This document shows positions 11,629 through 18,887 of a DNA stretch of 64,000 nucleotides, piece after piece. The stretch's first letter is position 1; each line of letters opens with the position of its first letter. The translations under genes were made by a program, and so were the position numbers. Under the pieces are notes generated by a model. That model saw nothing but the letters and a program-made list of their open reading frames with translations. It was not told where the DNA came from and did no database searches. Source of the DNA: a virus; IMG/VR virus record IMGVR_UViG_3300042890_001842, positions 1-64,000 of that record. One strand, 5' to 3'.

Positions 11629-11823
11629 TCACTTAATTCTAACCCTTGTCCATAGACGCTCATGGATGTAATATCCTAAAGCTTCCCAGCCGATGTAAAT
11701 TAGAGCACCAAGGCTTGCATACTCCCACTCACGAGTAAATAGGTAGATTACACCAGCAACTCCTACAAGATGAAATGTTTCCCAACTTGCAGTCTTAAGT
11801 AATGTTCTTTTTGTTGATTCCAT
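11629..11823 (-). CDS. DUF2061-type membrane protein
   Basis: 64 residues from ATG 11823, with GGAGAAAAA as ribosome site; a longer frame to 11934 lacks one. KTASWETFHLVGVAGVIYLFT, then ASLGALIYIGWEALGYYIHERLW matches the DUF2061 pattern (two membrane helices and the Y-x-H-E-R-x-W ending). Role unknown. Confidence 0.78.
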   Translation of the reverse strand: MESTKRTLLKTASWETFHLVGVAGVIYLFTREWEYASLGALIYIGWEALGYYIHERLWTRVRIK

Positions 11824-11834
11824 TTTTTCTCCAT

Positions 11835-11960
11835 CTATGATGAAAGACCTACTTGCAAATGATCTTTGCAAACAGATATAACACCTTCTTCTGAATAGTC
11901 CCAGTAAACACCATGTTCTGGGCAATAGTAACACATAGCTGTGTCTTCCTTTTTACTCAT
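11835..11960 (-). CDS. tiny zinc-binding protein
   Basis: 41 residues: CYYC at 10-13 and CKDH at 31-34 form a C-x2-C...C-x2-H knuckle pair. Overlaps the end of the endonuclease VII gene by 8 bp. Confidence 0.62.
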   Translation of the reverse strand: MSKKEDTAMCYYCPEHGVYWDYSEEGVISVCKDHLQVGLSS

Positions 11961-12429
11961 CAAGATCTAAGTCCAAAGTAATTAGTTTTTCCGTTTTATA
12001 GAATCCAAGTTCCGCTCTCTTTAGATAATCAAGTGCTCTGGTCAAAGACTCAATGTCATCTCCCAGCATGCCAATAGCATTATTACATACCTGGCATAGC
12101 CATCCCCTAAACTCATTAGTCTTATGACAATGGTCTAAAGACAGGTTAGCAGTAGTCTTTCCACAGTTATCGCATGGAGTTCCGATTGGTCTCTTTGATC
12201 CATAAACTTTCTTTAAGCTTTTCTCGCCAAGCCTTTCGTTTTTGTTGCAAGGCCTACACATATTTTTTCTATAAACTTTCTTAACAGATCTAGTAGTCAT
12301 CTCAAAGTCTTGAATGTTTTTTTCTTCAAGGCATATTCTACAGACACGAGTCTTGCTTGTGTCTTCGTATGGGCCATCGACTTCTTTATGATCCTGAATA
12401 GAATCAGGTTCGAATAAAAATGTTGGCAT
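11953..12429 (-). CDS. recombination endonuclease VII
   Basis: 158 residues. The start at 12429 follows GGAGGTAGTT. An N-terminal zinc module (CRIC...CRPCNK, about 30-62) precedes the endonuclease VII core near 86-145: CDNCG, LSLDHCHKTNEFRGWLC, CNNAIGMLGDD. T4 gp49-type enzymes cleave Holliday junctions and branched DNA before packaging. With RuvC-like and possible Hjc-like proteins at 35-37 kb, the phage may carry several resolvase types. Confidence 0.88.
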   Translation of the reverse strand: MPTFLFEPDSIQDHKEVDGPYEDTSKTRVCRICLEEKNIQDFEMTTRSVKKVYRKNMCRPCNKNERLGEKSLKKVYGSKRPIGTPCDNCGKTTANLSLDHCHKTNEFRGWLCQVCNNAIGMLGDDIESLTRALDYLKRAELGFYKTEKLITLDLDLDE

Positions 12430-12431
12430 AA

Positions 12432-13496
12432 CTACCTCCAAATCTCTAAGTTGTTTACATCCATTATATCATTTTCTTGAAGAAAAATGTGGTTATTTTT
12501 AAAAATATTTGAGAATTTATTGTAGTCAAAGTATCCTTTACTATTTAAAGATTGAACCTCTATAACTTTAACTGTGTTCTGTGACAGAATAGTATTTAGA
12601 ATATTTGTACCGTTGTACCCAGCTATTTCTGAGGATTCATTTATAATCTTATACTGGTCAATGAATGACATACCCTCAAAAGAAACAATATCAAATCCAT
12701 TCCTCTTAAACATATCTTCAACTATTAACTCATTTTCAAAAATTCTATGAAAATTCTCTTCATCTTGGTTATCTTTAAATAACCTGCTTGCTTGTATTCT
12801 GCTTATATATGTCTTCTTATCTTTAAATTCAATCTTATACTGATGCTTCAAGTTACTCTTAAGCTGATTAATCCCCTCTATAACCCACCTTTTATCAGTG
12901 TATGCCTTTGAGTAGTCTCTACTACCGTCACCAAAGTAATAATCAAGATAAAGTTCTGGGTCTTCCTTGTAAAGTTCAAGAAGGTCTAAGTCATCTCCTA
13001 TAAAAGTAAAACACTTTTCAATCTCTAAATTCATGGTTTGTCCATAAAAAAAGCTTCTGTTGTTATATATTAAACTGATGTCTTTAAAGTATTCAAAATT
13101 GCTTTTATCATCATAAATAAACTGCCTATTGTCAAACCTTTTATTATCAAGAAAAGATAAAAAACTTTGAGGATCAGAATTTACTTGACCAGAACTTAGT
13201 TCTTCATGAATAGGATACTGTACAACGAAAATTTGAACATCTAAGTTATCTATAATAGATTTACTATACTCTGCCAAAGAAACATTGTCCAATAGCATGT
13301 GAAAATACTTATTTGAAAAAAAGATTGGAAGTACATTACCACTTAAAAACTCTTTTTCTTTATTAATTGAGGACTTAGATTTTATCTGTAAATTATCAAA
13401 GACAGCAAAGTAATGATTGTCTATCTTAATTAATGTATGATCTTGAAACTTAAGATCTAAATCTTTTTTGATGTCATCTTTAGAGATATTTCTCAA
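12432..13496 (-). CDS. GT61/DUF563-like glycosyltransferase
   Basis: 354 residues. The second half has the family pattern: YISRIQASRLF (~230), NELIVEDMFKRNGFDIVSFEGMSFIDQ (~260) and EIAGYNGTNILNT (~292), corresponding to the G-x-H-G-A-x-L-x-N motif, here with YNGTN in place of the usual His-Gly-Ala. TTG start with GGAG eight bases upstream. Very AT-rich and Lys/Asn-rich even for this genome, so probably a recent acquisition. It may modify host surface glycans or virion proteins. Confidence 0.72.
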   Translation of the reverse strand: MRNISKDDIKKDLDLKFQDHTLIKIDNHYFAVFDNLQIKSKSSINKEKEFLSGNVLPIFFSNKYFHMLLDNVSLAEYSKSIIDNLDVQIFVVQYPIHEELSSGQVNSDPQSFLSFLDNKRFDNRQFIYDDKSNFEYFKDISLIYNNRSFFYGQTMNLEIEKCFTFIGDDLDLLELYKEDPELYLDYYFGDGSRDYSKAYTDKRWVIEGINQLKSNLKHQYKIEFKDKKTYISRIQASRLFKDNQDEENFHRIFENELIVEDMFKRNGFDIVSFEGMSFIDQYKIINESSEIAGYNGTNILNTILSQNTVKVIEVQSLNSKGYFDYNKFSNIFKNNHIFLQENDIMDVNNLEIWR

Positions 13497-13600
13497 AGGC
13501 TGTGCTCCTTTAAATGTCTAGATAATGTGTCATGACCAAAGATTCCCCACCTAAGTTCAATCTCTTTTTTGCATATATCACAAATTACATATCTGCCCAT
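13493..13600 (-). CDS. mini C2H2 zinc-finger protein, leaderless
   Basis: 35 residues: C7-x2-C10 and H23...H29-x3-H33, a zinc-finger-like pattern (YVICDICKKEIELRWGIFGHD). The ATG is six bases after the -10 of the promoter at 13607-13635, so translation would be leaderless. Its stop overlaps the start of the glycosyltransferase gene. Confidence 0.62.
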   Translation of the reverse strand: MGRYVICDICKKEIELRWGIFGHDTLSRHLKEHSL

Positions 13601-13606
13601 CTGTAA

Positions 13607-13635
13607 AGTATACAATAATTAGCTATAGGCGTCAA
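13607..13635 (-). promoter_or_regulatory. leaderless sigma70-type promoter
   Basis: Read on the - strand: TTGACG (13635-13630), 17 bp, TATACT (13612-13607), six bases, ATG 13600. It would drive the operon 13600-9036. Confidence 0.75.
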
Positions 13636-13648
13636 TAGACATAAATAT

Positions 13649-13680
13649 CCCCACCAATCTATAAAGATAGAAAGGTGGGG
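13649..13680 (-). terminator. hairpin terminator
   Basis: CCCCACC/GGTGGGG stem (13649-13655 / 13674-13680) with an 18-base loop, followed leftward by an ATATTTAT tract. Confidence 0.5.
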
Positions 13681-13686
13681 AATTAT

Positions 13687-13896
13687 TTATACCTTCTTAG
13701 GTCTTGTCTTCTTTGGTACTATTGAGGTTTCTCTACGAATGCCATGCTTGTTGGTATCTATTTTTGTTGGTGGCCTCTGATTTATACCAGATTTAAATTT
13801 ACCTTGAGTTGGGTTTTTTCTTGTCGCTTCTTGTGATGTAACCGCTCCAGATGGTGAGCTATTTGGAGGAGTATCCATACCTGTTCCGTTACTCAT
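13687..13896 (-). CDS. small disordered basic protein
   Basis: 69 residues, low complexity (Ser/Thr/Pro/Lys), ending KKTRPKKV. Overlaps the upstream gene by 8 bp (ATGAGTAA). Similar Gly/Pro-rich small proteins occur near the structural genes of actinobacteriophages. Confidence 0.68.
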   Translation of the reverse strand: MSNGTGMDTPPNSSPSGAVTSQEATRKNPTQGKFKSGINQRPPTKIDTNKHGIRRETSIVPKKTRPKKV

Positions 13897-14044
13897 TAAT
13901 AAATTGTCTTGTCTGCTCAGGAGTTGCAGTCATGTTTAGTGTCAATCCTGCTTCTCCATCTCTTGAAACATCAAGAATGCCTCCAGGAATGCTATCCATT
14001 CCCTTTTCGCTTCCAAATGCTTCGCAACCGCATTCTACGCACAT
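13889..14044 (-). CDS. small conserved phage protein
   Basis: 51 residues: MCVECGCEAFGS then IPGGILDVSRDGEAGLTLNMTATPEQ. The CxxCxC start and G-G-I-x-D-V-S core is a pattern I recognise from actinobacteriophages; function unknown. Confidence 0.75.
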   Translation of the reverse strand: MCVECGCEAFGSEKGMDSIPGGILDVSRDGEAGLTLNMTATPEQTRQFINE

Positions 14045-14046
14045 GA

Positions 14047-14199
14047 TTACTTACCGCCGTTGCCAAGTCCTGAGCCATCTTGTGATGACTTATCTGTTGC
14101 TGGGAAGGCTGCTGCTGGATCTGCTGCGTACTGCTCTCCAATTGTGTGCTGTGCTACTGGCTTTACATCGTTGAATCCAGTTAGATTAATTCCGTCCAT
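14047..14199 (-). CDS. small Ala/Gly-rich protein
   Basis: 50 residues (MDGINLTGFNDVKPVAQH...), ending GLGNGGK. Ribosome site AGGAGAAATAAA. Probably unstructured; companion of the two following genes. Confidence 0.68.
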   Translation of the reverse strand: MDGINLTGFNDVKPVAQHTIGEQYAADPAAAFPATDKSSQDGSGLGNGGK

Positions 14200-14275
14200 T
14201 TTATTTCTCCTATAGGTTGTTTAATTTAGATGGTTCTAGAAGGCCACCTATAAAGATATTATAGCATTTATAAGT

Positions 14276-14297
14276 CAAAAAGGTGGCCTAAGCCACC
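14276..14297 (-). terminator. intrinsic terminator
   Basis: Read leftward: GGTGGC, short loop, GCCACC, then TTTTTGAC. It separates the 14308 gene from the 14199 gene. A wider GGCCACC/GGTGGCC pairing (from 14244) also exists. Confidence 0.65.
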
Positions 14298-14307
14298 CCT
14301 TTGAATA

Positions 14308-14430
14308 TTATATCTTATACTTAGTATGCCAGCAATTTTCGCAAATTACGATATATTTAGTCTCCGTGCTTGTTATTCTGGTTGCTTCGTTTTTGCAATC
14401 CTTAATCTCGCACCGCTCTTTAGATTCCAT
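14308..14430 (-). CDS. small zinc-ribbon protein
   Basis: 40 residues: C7...C12 near the start and CENC at 32-35. Coupled by TAATG to the upstream gene. Zinc-knuckle protein of unknown role. Confidence 0.65.
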   Translation of the reverse strand: MESKERCEIKDCKNEATRITSTETKYIVICENCWHTKYKI

Positions 14431-14570
14431 TACTTTGCGTTATTAGCCTTTACACGGCTATAGCCAGTCTTCTTTTTATTCATAGATCCTGGTGCCTTCC
14501 CCGCTGGATTTTTCCAATTGCTTCTACGGATTTCTAAAGACTTAGCAATCTTGTCATGATGCTTTGCCAT
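14430..14570 (-). CDS. small basic protein
   Basis: 46 residues (MAKHHDKIAKSLEIRRSNWKN...), rich in Lys/Arg/Asn. TAATG-coupled to the histone-H1-tail-like gene upstream. Likely nucleic-acid binding by composition only. Confidence 0.62.
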   Translation of the reverse strand: MAKHHDKIAKSLEIRRSNWKNPAGKAPGSMNKKKTGYSRVKANNAK

Positions 14571-14809
14571 TACTTCTTCTTTGTCACTGTCTTCTTTGCT
14601 GGGGCCTTCTTAGCCGTCTTCTTTACTGGAGCCTTCTTTGCTGTCTTCTTAACTGTAGATTTCTTAACTGGCTTCTTCTTAGCAGCAAGATTTTCTTCTG
14701 CTTCTAGTTCTTCAAGCTTCTGATTAATAATCTGCTCAACTACTTTTTGATTTTCCAACAGGCTTGAAGGTTTGAAAAAATTTTTAATGTTATCAATAAT
14801 GTTAGGCAT
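14570..14809 (-). CDS. protein with histone H1-like Lys/Ala/Pro tail
   Basis: 79 residues. Residues 1-45 are a short helical, acidic region; residues about 44-79 are KKPVKKS..KKTAKKAPVKKTAKKAPAKK-type repeats, like the C-terminal tails of histone H1 and actinobacterial HupB. Such tails bind DNA non-specifically and compact it. It could coat phage DNA or act on the host nucleoid; it might instead be a head protein. Confidence 0.7.
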   Translation of the reverse strand: MPNIIDNIKNFFKPSSLLENQKVVEQIINQKLEELEAEENLAAKKKPVKKSTVKKTAKKAPVKKTAKKAPAKKTVTKKK

Positions 14810-14954
14810 TTCTTTTTTTATCCTCTAATCTTTTTATAACGAAACCTAAAACTTCTTCAGGCTTCCAACTTTCTGGTAATTCTAAATTGTATAAATCAGT
14901 AATTAACTGATCAATAATTCTTTTTTCTATATTATGAAAAATATATGATTCCAT
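14802..14954 (-). CDS. small helical protein, unknown
   Basis: 50 residues (MESYIFHNIEKRIIDQLITDLYNLELPESWKPEE...). Overlaps the next start by 8 bp. No family recognised. Confidence 0.6.
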   Translation of the reverse strand: MESYIFHNIEKRIIDQLITDLYNLELPESWKPEEVLGFVIKRLEDKKRNA

Positions 14955-14975
14955 ATTATTAAATATTATATTTAG

Positions 14976-15005
14976 TATGGTGGGGCGATTTCTCGCCCCA
15001 CCATA
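14976..15005 (-). terminator. strong hairpin terminator
   Basis: A 13-bp perfect stem (TATGGTGGGGCGA / TCGCCCCACCATA) with a 4-base loop, immediately after the stop of the exported-protein gene. Confidence 0.75.
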
Positions 15006-15011
15006 AATAAA

Positions 15012-16175
15012 TTACTTAATCAAAGTAACCTTAGATTTTGGATTCTTAGCATTCCATCTCTTTGCAAGATCATTAAATGACTTCTTTAGAGAAGCAATTG
15101 CTACAGCATTGTCCACCATCAATTTGGTAATCTGTGCATCCTTAGCAGCAAGAGCTGCATCAGTTACTAGCTTAAGAGCAGCAGCCTTATCAACTTCAGC
15201 CTTTACAGCAGCATCTGCTAGCACCTTAGCATCGGCTAGTGCCTTATCTGAAGCAGCCTTAGCAGTTACTGCATCAGCGTTAGCCTTTACAAGAGCAGCC
15301 TCTGCAATTGCCTTATCAGCAAGTGCCTTATCCTTAGCAGCCTTTTCTGCAGCAAGTTCTGATGCAAGATCACGAACTAGAATTTCAGCAAAAGGTGAAA
15401 GTGTTGGTGCAGCCAAACCTGGCACTGCAGCAGAGACAGCATCAGAAGATGTTGTTGCTGCAAATGTAATGAGTGATCGTGTTCCATTTACTGGAAGAGT
15501 TGCCTTGAATGTAGCAACTCCAAAGTCTGAAAGTGTTGCACCAGTTGATACTGTTGCTGTGTCTAGAGTTGCTGTTGAAGCAAATACTGTTGCAGTAATT
15601 GACTTACCAGATACCTTATTACCAAATGCATCTGTTGCTGTTACTGTAATATCCTGCTTTGTTCCAGCAGCACCTGATACAGGCGCAGAAACTGTTAGGT
15701 TATTAATTAGTCCAGCAGAACCCTGGACAAAATATGTGAGCGTTACTGGACCATTTGTAATCACAACTGTTCCAACTGCTGTTGTCTTTGTGTAAACATA
15801 AAATGTTGCTGTTGTTCCAGTTCCAGTTGCAACTGTCAAAGATGATGATCCTGAAGATGCTCCTACTGGTGCAGCAGATGAATGTAGTGCAGACACAATT
15901 GTTGAATTTGTTGAAGTTGCTGTTACGCTTGTTCCAGCAACAACTGTTGCTTCCAACTTGATAACATCAGCGTTATCAATAGTGTTATCTGCTGGTACTG
16001 GACGTACGATTGCAGTTGCTAGCGATGTTCCAGCTGTAGCTGGTGCAGCAAATGCCGTACCGTTCCATGTGGTTGCTACTACTGACATGGTGTTAGCACT
16101 TGCAGGTGTTGTTACCATTGTGCTCAAAGTCATGGCTGCAACCATGGCTAAAGCGATTTTCTTAAATGACTTCAT
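15012..16175 (-). CDS. exported Ala-rich surface-type protein with Ig-like and coiled-coil regions
   Basis: 387 residues. Residues 1-28 form a signal peptide (MKSFKKIALAMVAAMTL...PASA). Residues 29-270 are Thr/Ser/Ala-rich beta structure with a Big/invasin-like stretch (DITVTATDAFGNKVSGKSITATV, ~180). Residues 275-360 are an Ala/Lys heptad coiled coil, and the end is short and basic. It looks like a bacterial cell-surface protein rather than a virion protein. Ribosome site AGGAGAATAAATTAA. Its own hairpin terminator suggests a single-gene, highly expressed unit. Possible roles are surface masking or superinfection exclusion; none is proven. Confidence 0.78.
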   Translation of the reverse strand: MKSFKKIALAMVAAMTLSTMVTTPASANTMSVVATTWNGTAFAAPATAGTSLATAIVRPVPADNTIDNADVIKLEATVVAGTSVTATSTNSTIVSALHSSAAPVGASSGSSSLTVATGTGTTATFYVYTKTTAVGTVVITNGPVTLTYFVQGSAGLINNLTVSAPVSGAAGTKQDITVTATDAFGNKVSGKSITATVFASTATLDTATVSTGATLSDFGVATFKATLPVNGTRSLITFAATTSSDAVSAAVPGLAAPTLSPFAEILVRDLASELAAEKAAKDKALADKAIAEAALVKANADAVTAKAASDKALADAKVLADAAVKAEVDKAAALKLVTDAALAAKDAQITKLMVDNAVAIASLKKSFNDLAKRWNAKNPKSKVTLIK

Positions 16176-16227
16176 TTAATTTATTCTCCTTGTTTCCTCT
16201 GCCTCGAAATGAGCACAGAATTCTATT

Positions 16228-16416
16228 CTATTGTACTATATTTAATTTAACTTGGAAAGAGCATGGATCTCCACCCTCATCCCATTCTTTGGCCTCTTCA
16301 TCTGTAAGAGGTGGTCCATCGTGTGTATTACAAAATACATCAGAAACCCATCCTCTTTCATAGCCGTTCTTAATCCATATTTCAAACTCTAAAAAATCTG
16401 AGTCGTCTAGATCCAT
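16228..16416 (-). CDS. small conserved phage protein
   Basis: 62 residues: GWVSDVFCNTHDGPPLTDEEAKEWDEGGDPC. This C-x-x-H-D-G-x-P ... E-W-E/D-E-G-G-D-P-C pattern recurs in actinobacteriophages; probably metal-binding. The start overlaps the thioredoxin stop. Confidence 0.75.
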   Translation of the reverse strand: MDLDDSDFLEFEIWIKNGYERGWVSDVFCNTHDGPPLTDEEAKEWDEGGDPCSFQVKLNIVQ

Positions 16417-16709
16417 TCCTGAATCTCCTTGATCATCACGTGTTTAGGCTTTGCTCCAATAACTCTTTTTACTGGTTCACCATTTTTAAATAAAATAGTG
16501 GTAGGTAAGCTTGTTACTTCATACTGCAAAGTCTTTTTTGGATTTTCATCCACATTTATCTTACCAAGCCAAACACCAGTTTCAACAGAAACTTCTTCTA
16601 TAACTGGGCTAAACATTTTGCATGGCCTGCACCATTCAGCCCAAAAGTCTATCATAATAATCTTATGACTTGATATTACTTCTGAGAAGTTTTCGTCTGT
16701 TACTATCAC
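16407..16709 (-). CDS. thioredoxin
   Basis: 100 residues. GTG 16709 was chosen as start: it overlaps the upstream stop (GTGA) and follows GGAGGCATT; a longer frame to 16733 would begin inside the upstream gene. FWAEWCRPC (22-30) is the redox site, with Arg in place of the usual Gly, and SLPTT supplies the cis-proline. It would act as a cytoplasmic disulfide reductase, for example for ribonucleotide reductase, or as a polymerase factor as in T7. Confidence 0.9.
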   Translation of the reverse strand: MIVTDENFSEVISSHKIIMIDFWAEWCRPCKMFSPVIEEVSVETGVWLGKINVDENPKKTLQYEVTSLPTTILFKNGEPVKRVIGAKPKHVMIKEIQEWI

Positions 16710-17176
16710 AATGCCTCCACATGAGTTGGCCAATAGTAGTTACACTGCTCACAGCATGTATAACCAATCTCTTTATAATCTGCAAAATCACTATAAAACC
16801 AATAGTGATCAGGATCCTTTTCAAACAATCTACCCTTGTGAGTATAATGAACCTGCTCTTCTCCAAGCCACCACGGTTTATTTGACTCAAGTCCTAGGAA
16901 GTTTTCTTTATATATCTCATCAAATTGGATGTGCGTGGTATTCTTATATCCACGTAGAACTATATCCCTTATGATGGATTCATTGTACAGGAACAACCAA
17001 TCTTCATGTCCCCGCCACATTTTAACTGCTGGATGATTCTTCCATGCACCTGTTTCGTACATGCCAGCCAATGATTTTAGAATTTGTAGGTTCTCAACGC
17101 TCTGCTTAATCAAACGCTTTCGGTCAAGATTTTTAGCTGTAATATTAAAGTCTGCTTCTGGTAGAAATGTTTGCAT
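16706..17176 (-). CDS. pyrimidine-dimer DNA glycosylase-like protein
   Basis: 156 residues from a leaderless ATG at 17176. MQTFLPEADF...LDRKRLIKQSVENLQIL...WKNHPAVKMWRGHEDWL resembles the phage 'pyrimidine dimer DNA glycosylase' group (Pyr_excise family). Those enzymes excise UV dimers; direct catalytic proof is not visible. The C-terminus adds a CCEQC cluster near 144. Useful for a phage in sunlit water, which is inference. Confidence 0.68.
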   Translation of the reverse strand: MQTFLPEADFNITAKNLDRKRLIKQSVENLQILKSLAGMYETGAWKNHPAVKMWRGHEDWLFLYNESIIRDIVLRGYKNTTHIQFDEIYKENFLGLESNKPWWLGEEQVHYTHKGRLFEKDPDHYWFYSDFADYKEIGYTCCEQCNYYWPTHVEAL

Positions 17177-17182
17177 TGTCAT

Positions 17183-17211
17183 ATTCTACTAAATTGATGA
17201 CTGGGAGTCAA
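17183..17211 (-). promoter_or_regulatory. leaderless sigma70-type promoter
   Basis: On the - strand: TTGACT (17211-17206), 17 bp, TAGAAT (17188-17183), six bases, ATG 17176. It drives glycosylase-thioredoxin-16228. Confidence 0.75.
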
Positions 17212-17215
17212 TAGG

Positions 17216-17425
17216 CTAGTTGTCTTTTAATTCTTCAGCAGCAGCGTTAAATTTTTCCATAAACTTCTGAATAACGAAGAACGATGTCTCTCCTGCATTT
17301 TTTGACATGGCACGGAATGCCATTTCATTCTTTTCTTCTTCAGGCATAGCTTTAATCCAATGGTTATAAAGATCTACTGAAATCTCTTCTATGATTGATT
17401 CAAGTATAGTTAATTGTTTAGTCAT
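17216..17425 (-). CDS. small helical protein, unknown
   Basis: 69 residues from ATG 17425 (GGCGGATAATA upstream). Helical and acidic (LESIIEEISVDLYNHWIKAMPEEEKNEMA...). Overlaps the upstream gene by 8 bp. Confidence 0.7.
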   Translation of the reverse strand: MTKQLTILESIIEEISVDLYNHWIKAMPEEEKNEMAFRAMSKNAGETSFFVIQKFMEKFNAAAEELKDN

Positions 17426-17600
17426 TATTATCCGCCTTTTTTTGATACCACTTGCCAGCATCTAAATTAATTTCTGAGGCTGCTTTGCTAAGGTCTTCTC
17501 TTTCTAGCATTAAAGAAAGTGACATTGAGAGGTATTGAACCTCATATGACAACCTAACCATTTCTAACTCAAGAAGTCTAAGTCTTTCAGATTTACGCAA
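17418..17600 (-). CDS. small coiled-coil protein, unknown
   Basis: About 60 residues. The start is uncertain: TTG 17600 (GAAGGG upstream, overlapping the previous stop) or TTG 17624. Content is helical (RLRLLELEMVRLSYEVQYLSMSLSLML). Confidence 0.6.
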   Translation of the reverse strand: MRKSERLRLLELEMVRLSYEVQYLSMSLSLMLEREDLSKAASEINLDAGKWYQKKADNND

Positions 17601-17601
17601 T

Positions 17602-17949
17602 TTAGTATTCGCCCTTCGTATCAATAGGAGTTGGGGCAGTGGCTAAACTTCCACAACTTGAGCATTCCATATCAAGAAAATATGTTGCTATTTCAAAATT
17701 ATCAAAAATAACTTTTACATTAAAAATATTACATCCACATGGACATATGTGCGTTGGTGTTCCACGAAGATCCATTGACTTGTCATAGTTTTTTGGTTTA
17801 AGGTCAACTATGTTTTTTGAGCCCTCTTCTTCATCATCTTCATATTCATCATTGATAACAAGGATTCTATTTCTTTCAAGTAGATCTTTGGCTACTCCTA
17901 AAGTAAGTAATCCAAACATGAGAGCAGAAAGACGTGAAAACCATTTCAT
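17602..17949 (-). CDS. membrane-anchored zinc-ribbon protein
   Basis: 115 residues. A short N-terminal hydrophobic helix (LSALMFGLLTLGVA) is followed by an acidic linker and a zinc ribbon, CPCGC (~69) ... CSSCG (~96) with LATAPTPID after it. The ribbon portion is one I recognise from many actinobacteriophages; the membrane segment may be a variant feature. Confidence 0.75.
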   Translation of the reverse strand: MKWFSRLSALMFGLLTLGVAKDLLERNRILVINDEYEDDEEEGSKNIVDLKPKNYDKSMDLRGTPTHICPCGCNIFNVKVIFDNFEIATYFLDMECSSCGSLATAPTPIDTKGEY

Positions 17950-17963
17950 AAACTTATTATACT

Positions 17964-18530
17964 CTACACTTCTATTATTGTAAAGGGGCCTCTTACGCTC
18001 ATTATGAACTTGGCCGAAGCTTCTAGGGCTGTTTTAACACGAGTTCTTGGTGTCTTTATATTCTTTGTTGAAAAAAGTGATCCAAGTGCTACTTGCTGTC
18101 CGCTTCCTTCTGCAAGATAATCGACATCAGCCTCTGCAATATGAAAGTCGTAGTCCATTGTAAATATTCTACCAGTTCCAGCAACTGCTATTAAGAATAC
18201 TCCGCCTTCATCACCCTCATCTGTTGCTGTGCCAAATTTTCCGTAACCGTTTTCTTGAAATGTTTGCTTAATTGATTCTACAAACTTTGTACGCATAAAC
18301 TTATCTAAGTTTTTAAAACCAGCAGTTGGTTTGTATACTGGTGGTACCCATATGTACTGCAAGATCTGACCCATTCTAAATGAGTCAGTAAATCCTATTC
18401 CGTATTGACCAACCTTAAATACTTTTGGTGCAGTTATTTGTAATATGAGTCCGCTTTTTTCATCTGATGCTGCAGAGTCTCCACCAAGAAAGACTTTGTT
18501 TCCAGCAGATAAAGCAACTATACATGTCAT
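17964..18530 (-). CDS. Ntn-hydrolase of proteasome beta / HslV type
   Basis: 188 residues. After Met removal Thr1 (TCIVAL) would be the nucleophile. Asp17 (GGDSAAS) matches proteasome Asp17 exactly, Lys35 (APKVFKV) fits the Lys33 position, and GSGQQVALGSL (~139) matches the GSG-x-x-A-x-G loop. Length is near HslV (about 175) and shorter than actinobacterial PrcB. No partner ATPase gene is in the window. It might degrade host proteins, replace PrcB in the host proteasome, or mature a virion protein. Its mRNA appears leaderless. Confidence 0.82.
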   Translation of the reverse strand: MTCIVALSAGNKVFLGGDSAASDEKSGLILQITAPKVFKVGQYGIGFTDSFRMGQILQYIWVPPVYKPTAGFKNLDKFMRTKFVESIKQTFQENGYGKFGTATDEGDEGGVFLIAVAGTGRIFTMDYDFHIAEADVDYLAEGSGQQVALGSLFSTKNIKTPRTRVKTALEASAKFIMSVRGPFTIIEV

Positions 18531-18537
18531 ATAGTCT

Positions 18538-18566
18538 ATTGTACTATTTTTAATATTCTGTGTCTA
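18538..18566 (-). promoter_or_regulatory. leaderless promoter of the Ntn-hydrolase gene
   Basis: On the - strand: TAGACA (18566-18561), 17 bp, TACAAT (18543-18538), seven bases, ATG 18530. It lies inside the 3' end of the upstream gene. Confidence 0.6.
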
Positions 18567-18858
18567 TTTCGCTTAATTCAACCATATTTAGCTGGACTAG
18601 GGCATTTTCCAGCTCAGACTTAATTTCAATTAGTTCTTGTATAGCATTATAGTACTTGTCTTTCCACTCAGTAAGCTCTTTTTCTAATCTATATAAATCT
18701 AATTTAAGATCTTTAATTTCTAACTTAAGGTGGTCCTGCTCTCTTTCAGACTGTCTTACCTTTTCTTTCTTACTGTCGTTAATTCCAGAAATTATTGCTG
18801 TTCCCATGCCGCTCAAAATAGCTGCTGCGATTGCCAAAATTACTGCGGTATAATCCAT
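18550..18858 (-). CDS. membrane-anchored coiled-coil protein
   Basis: 102 residues: one N-terminal membrane helix (AVILAIAAAILSGMGTAIISG) and a long charged coiled coil (40-95). The layout recalls spanin or Rz-like proteins, but it is far from the lysis cassette, so the role is open. A TATAAT lies nine bases before the ATG on the - strand. Confidence 0.7.
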   Translation of the reverse strand: MDYTAVILAIAAAILSGMGTAIISGINDSKKEKVRQSEREQDHLKLEIKDLKLDLYRLEKELTEWKDKYYNAIQELIEIKSELENALVQLNMVELSEIDTEY

Positions 18859-18887
18859 GATAAATTAATTATACCTTATAATGTATC

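Noticed and set aside
15109-15795. 228-residue + frame
   Set aside because: Antisense shadow of the Ala-rich exported protein; long only because Ala codons read in reverse lack stops.
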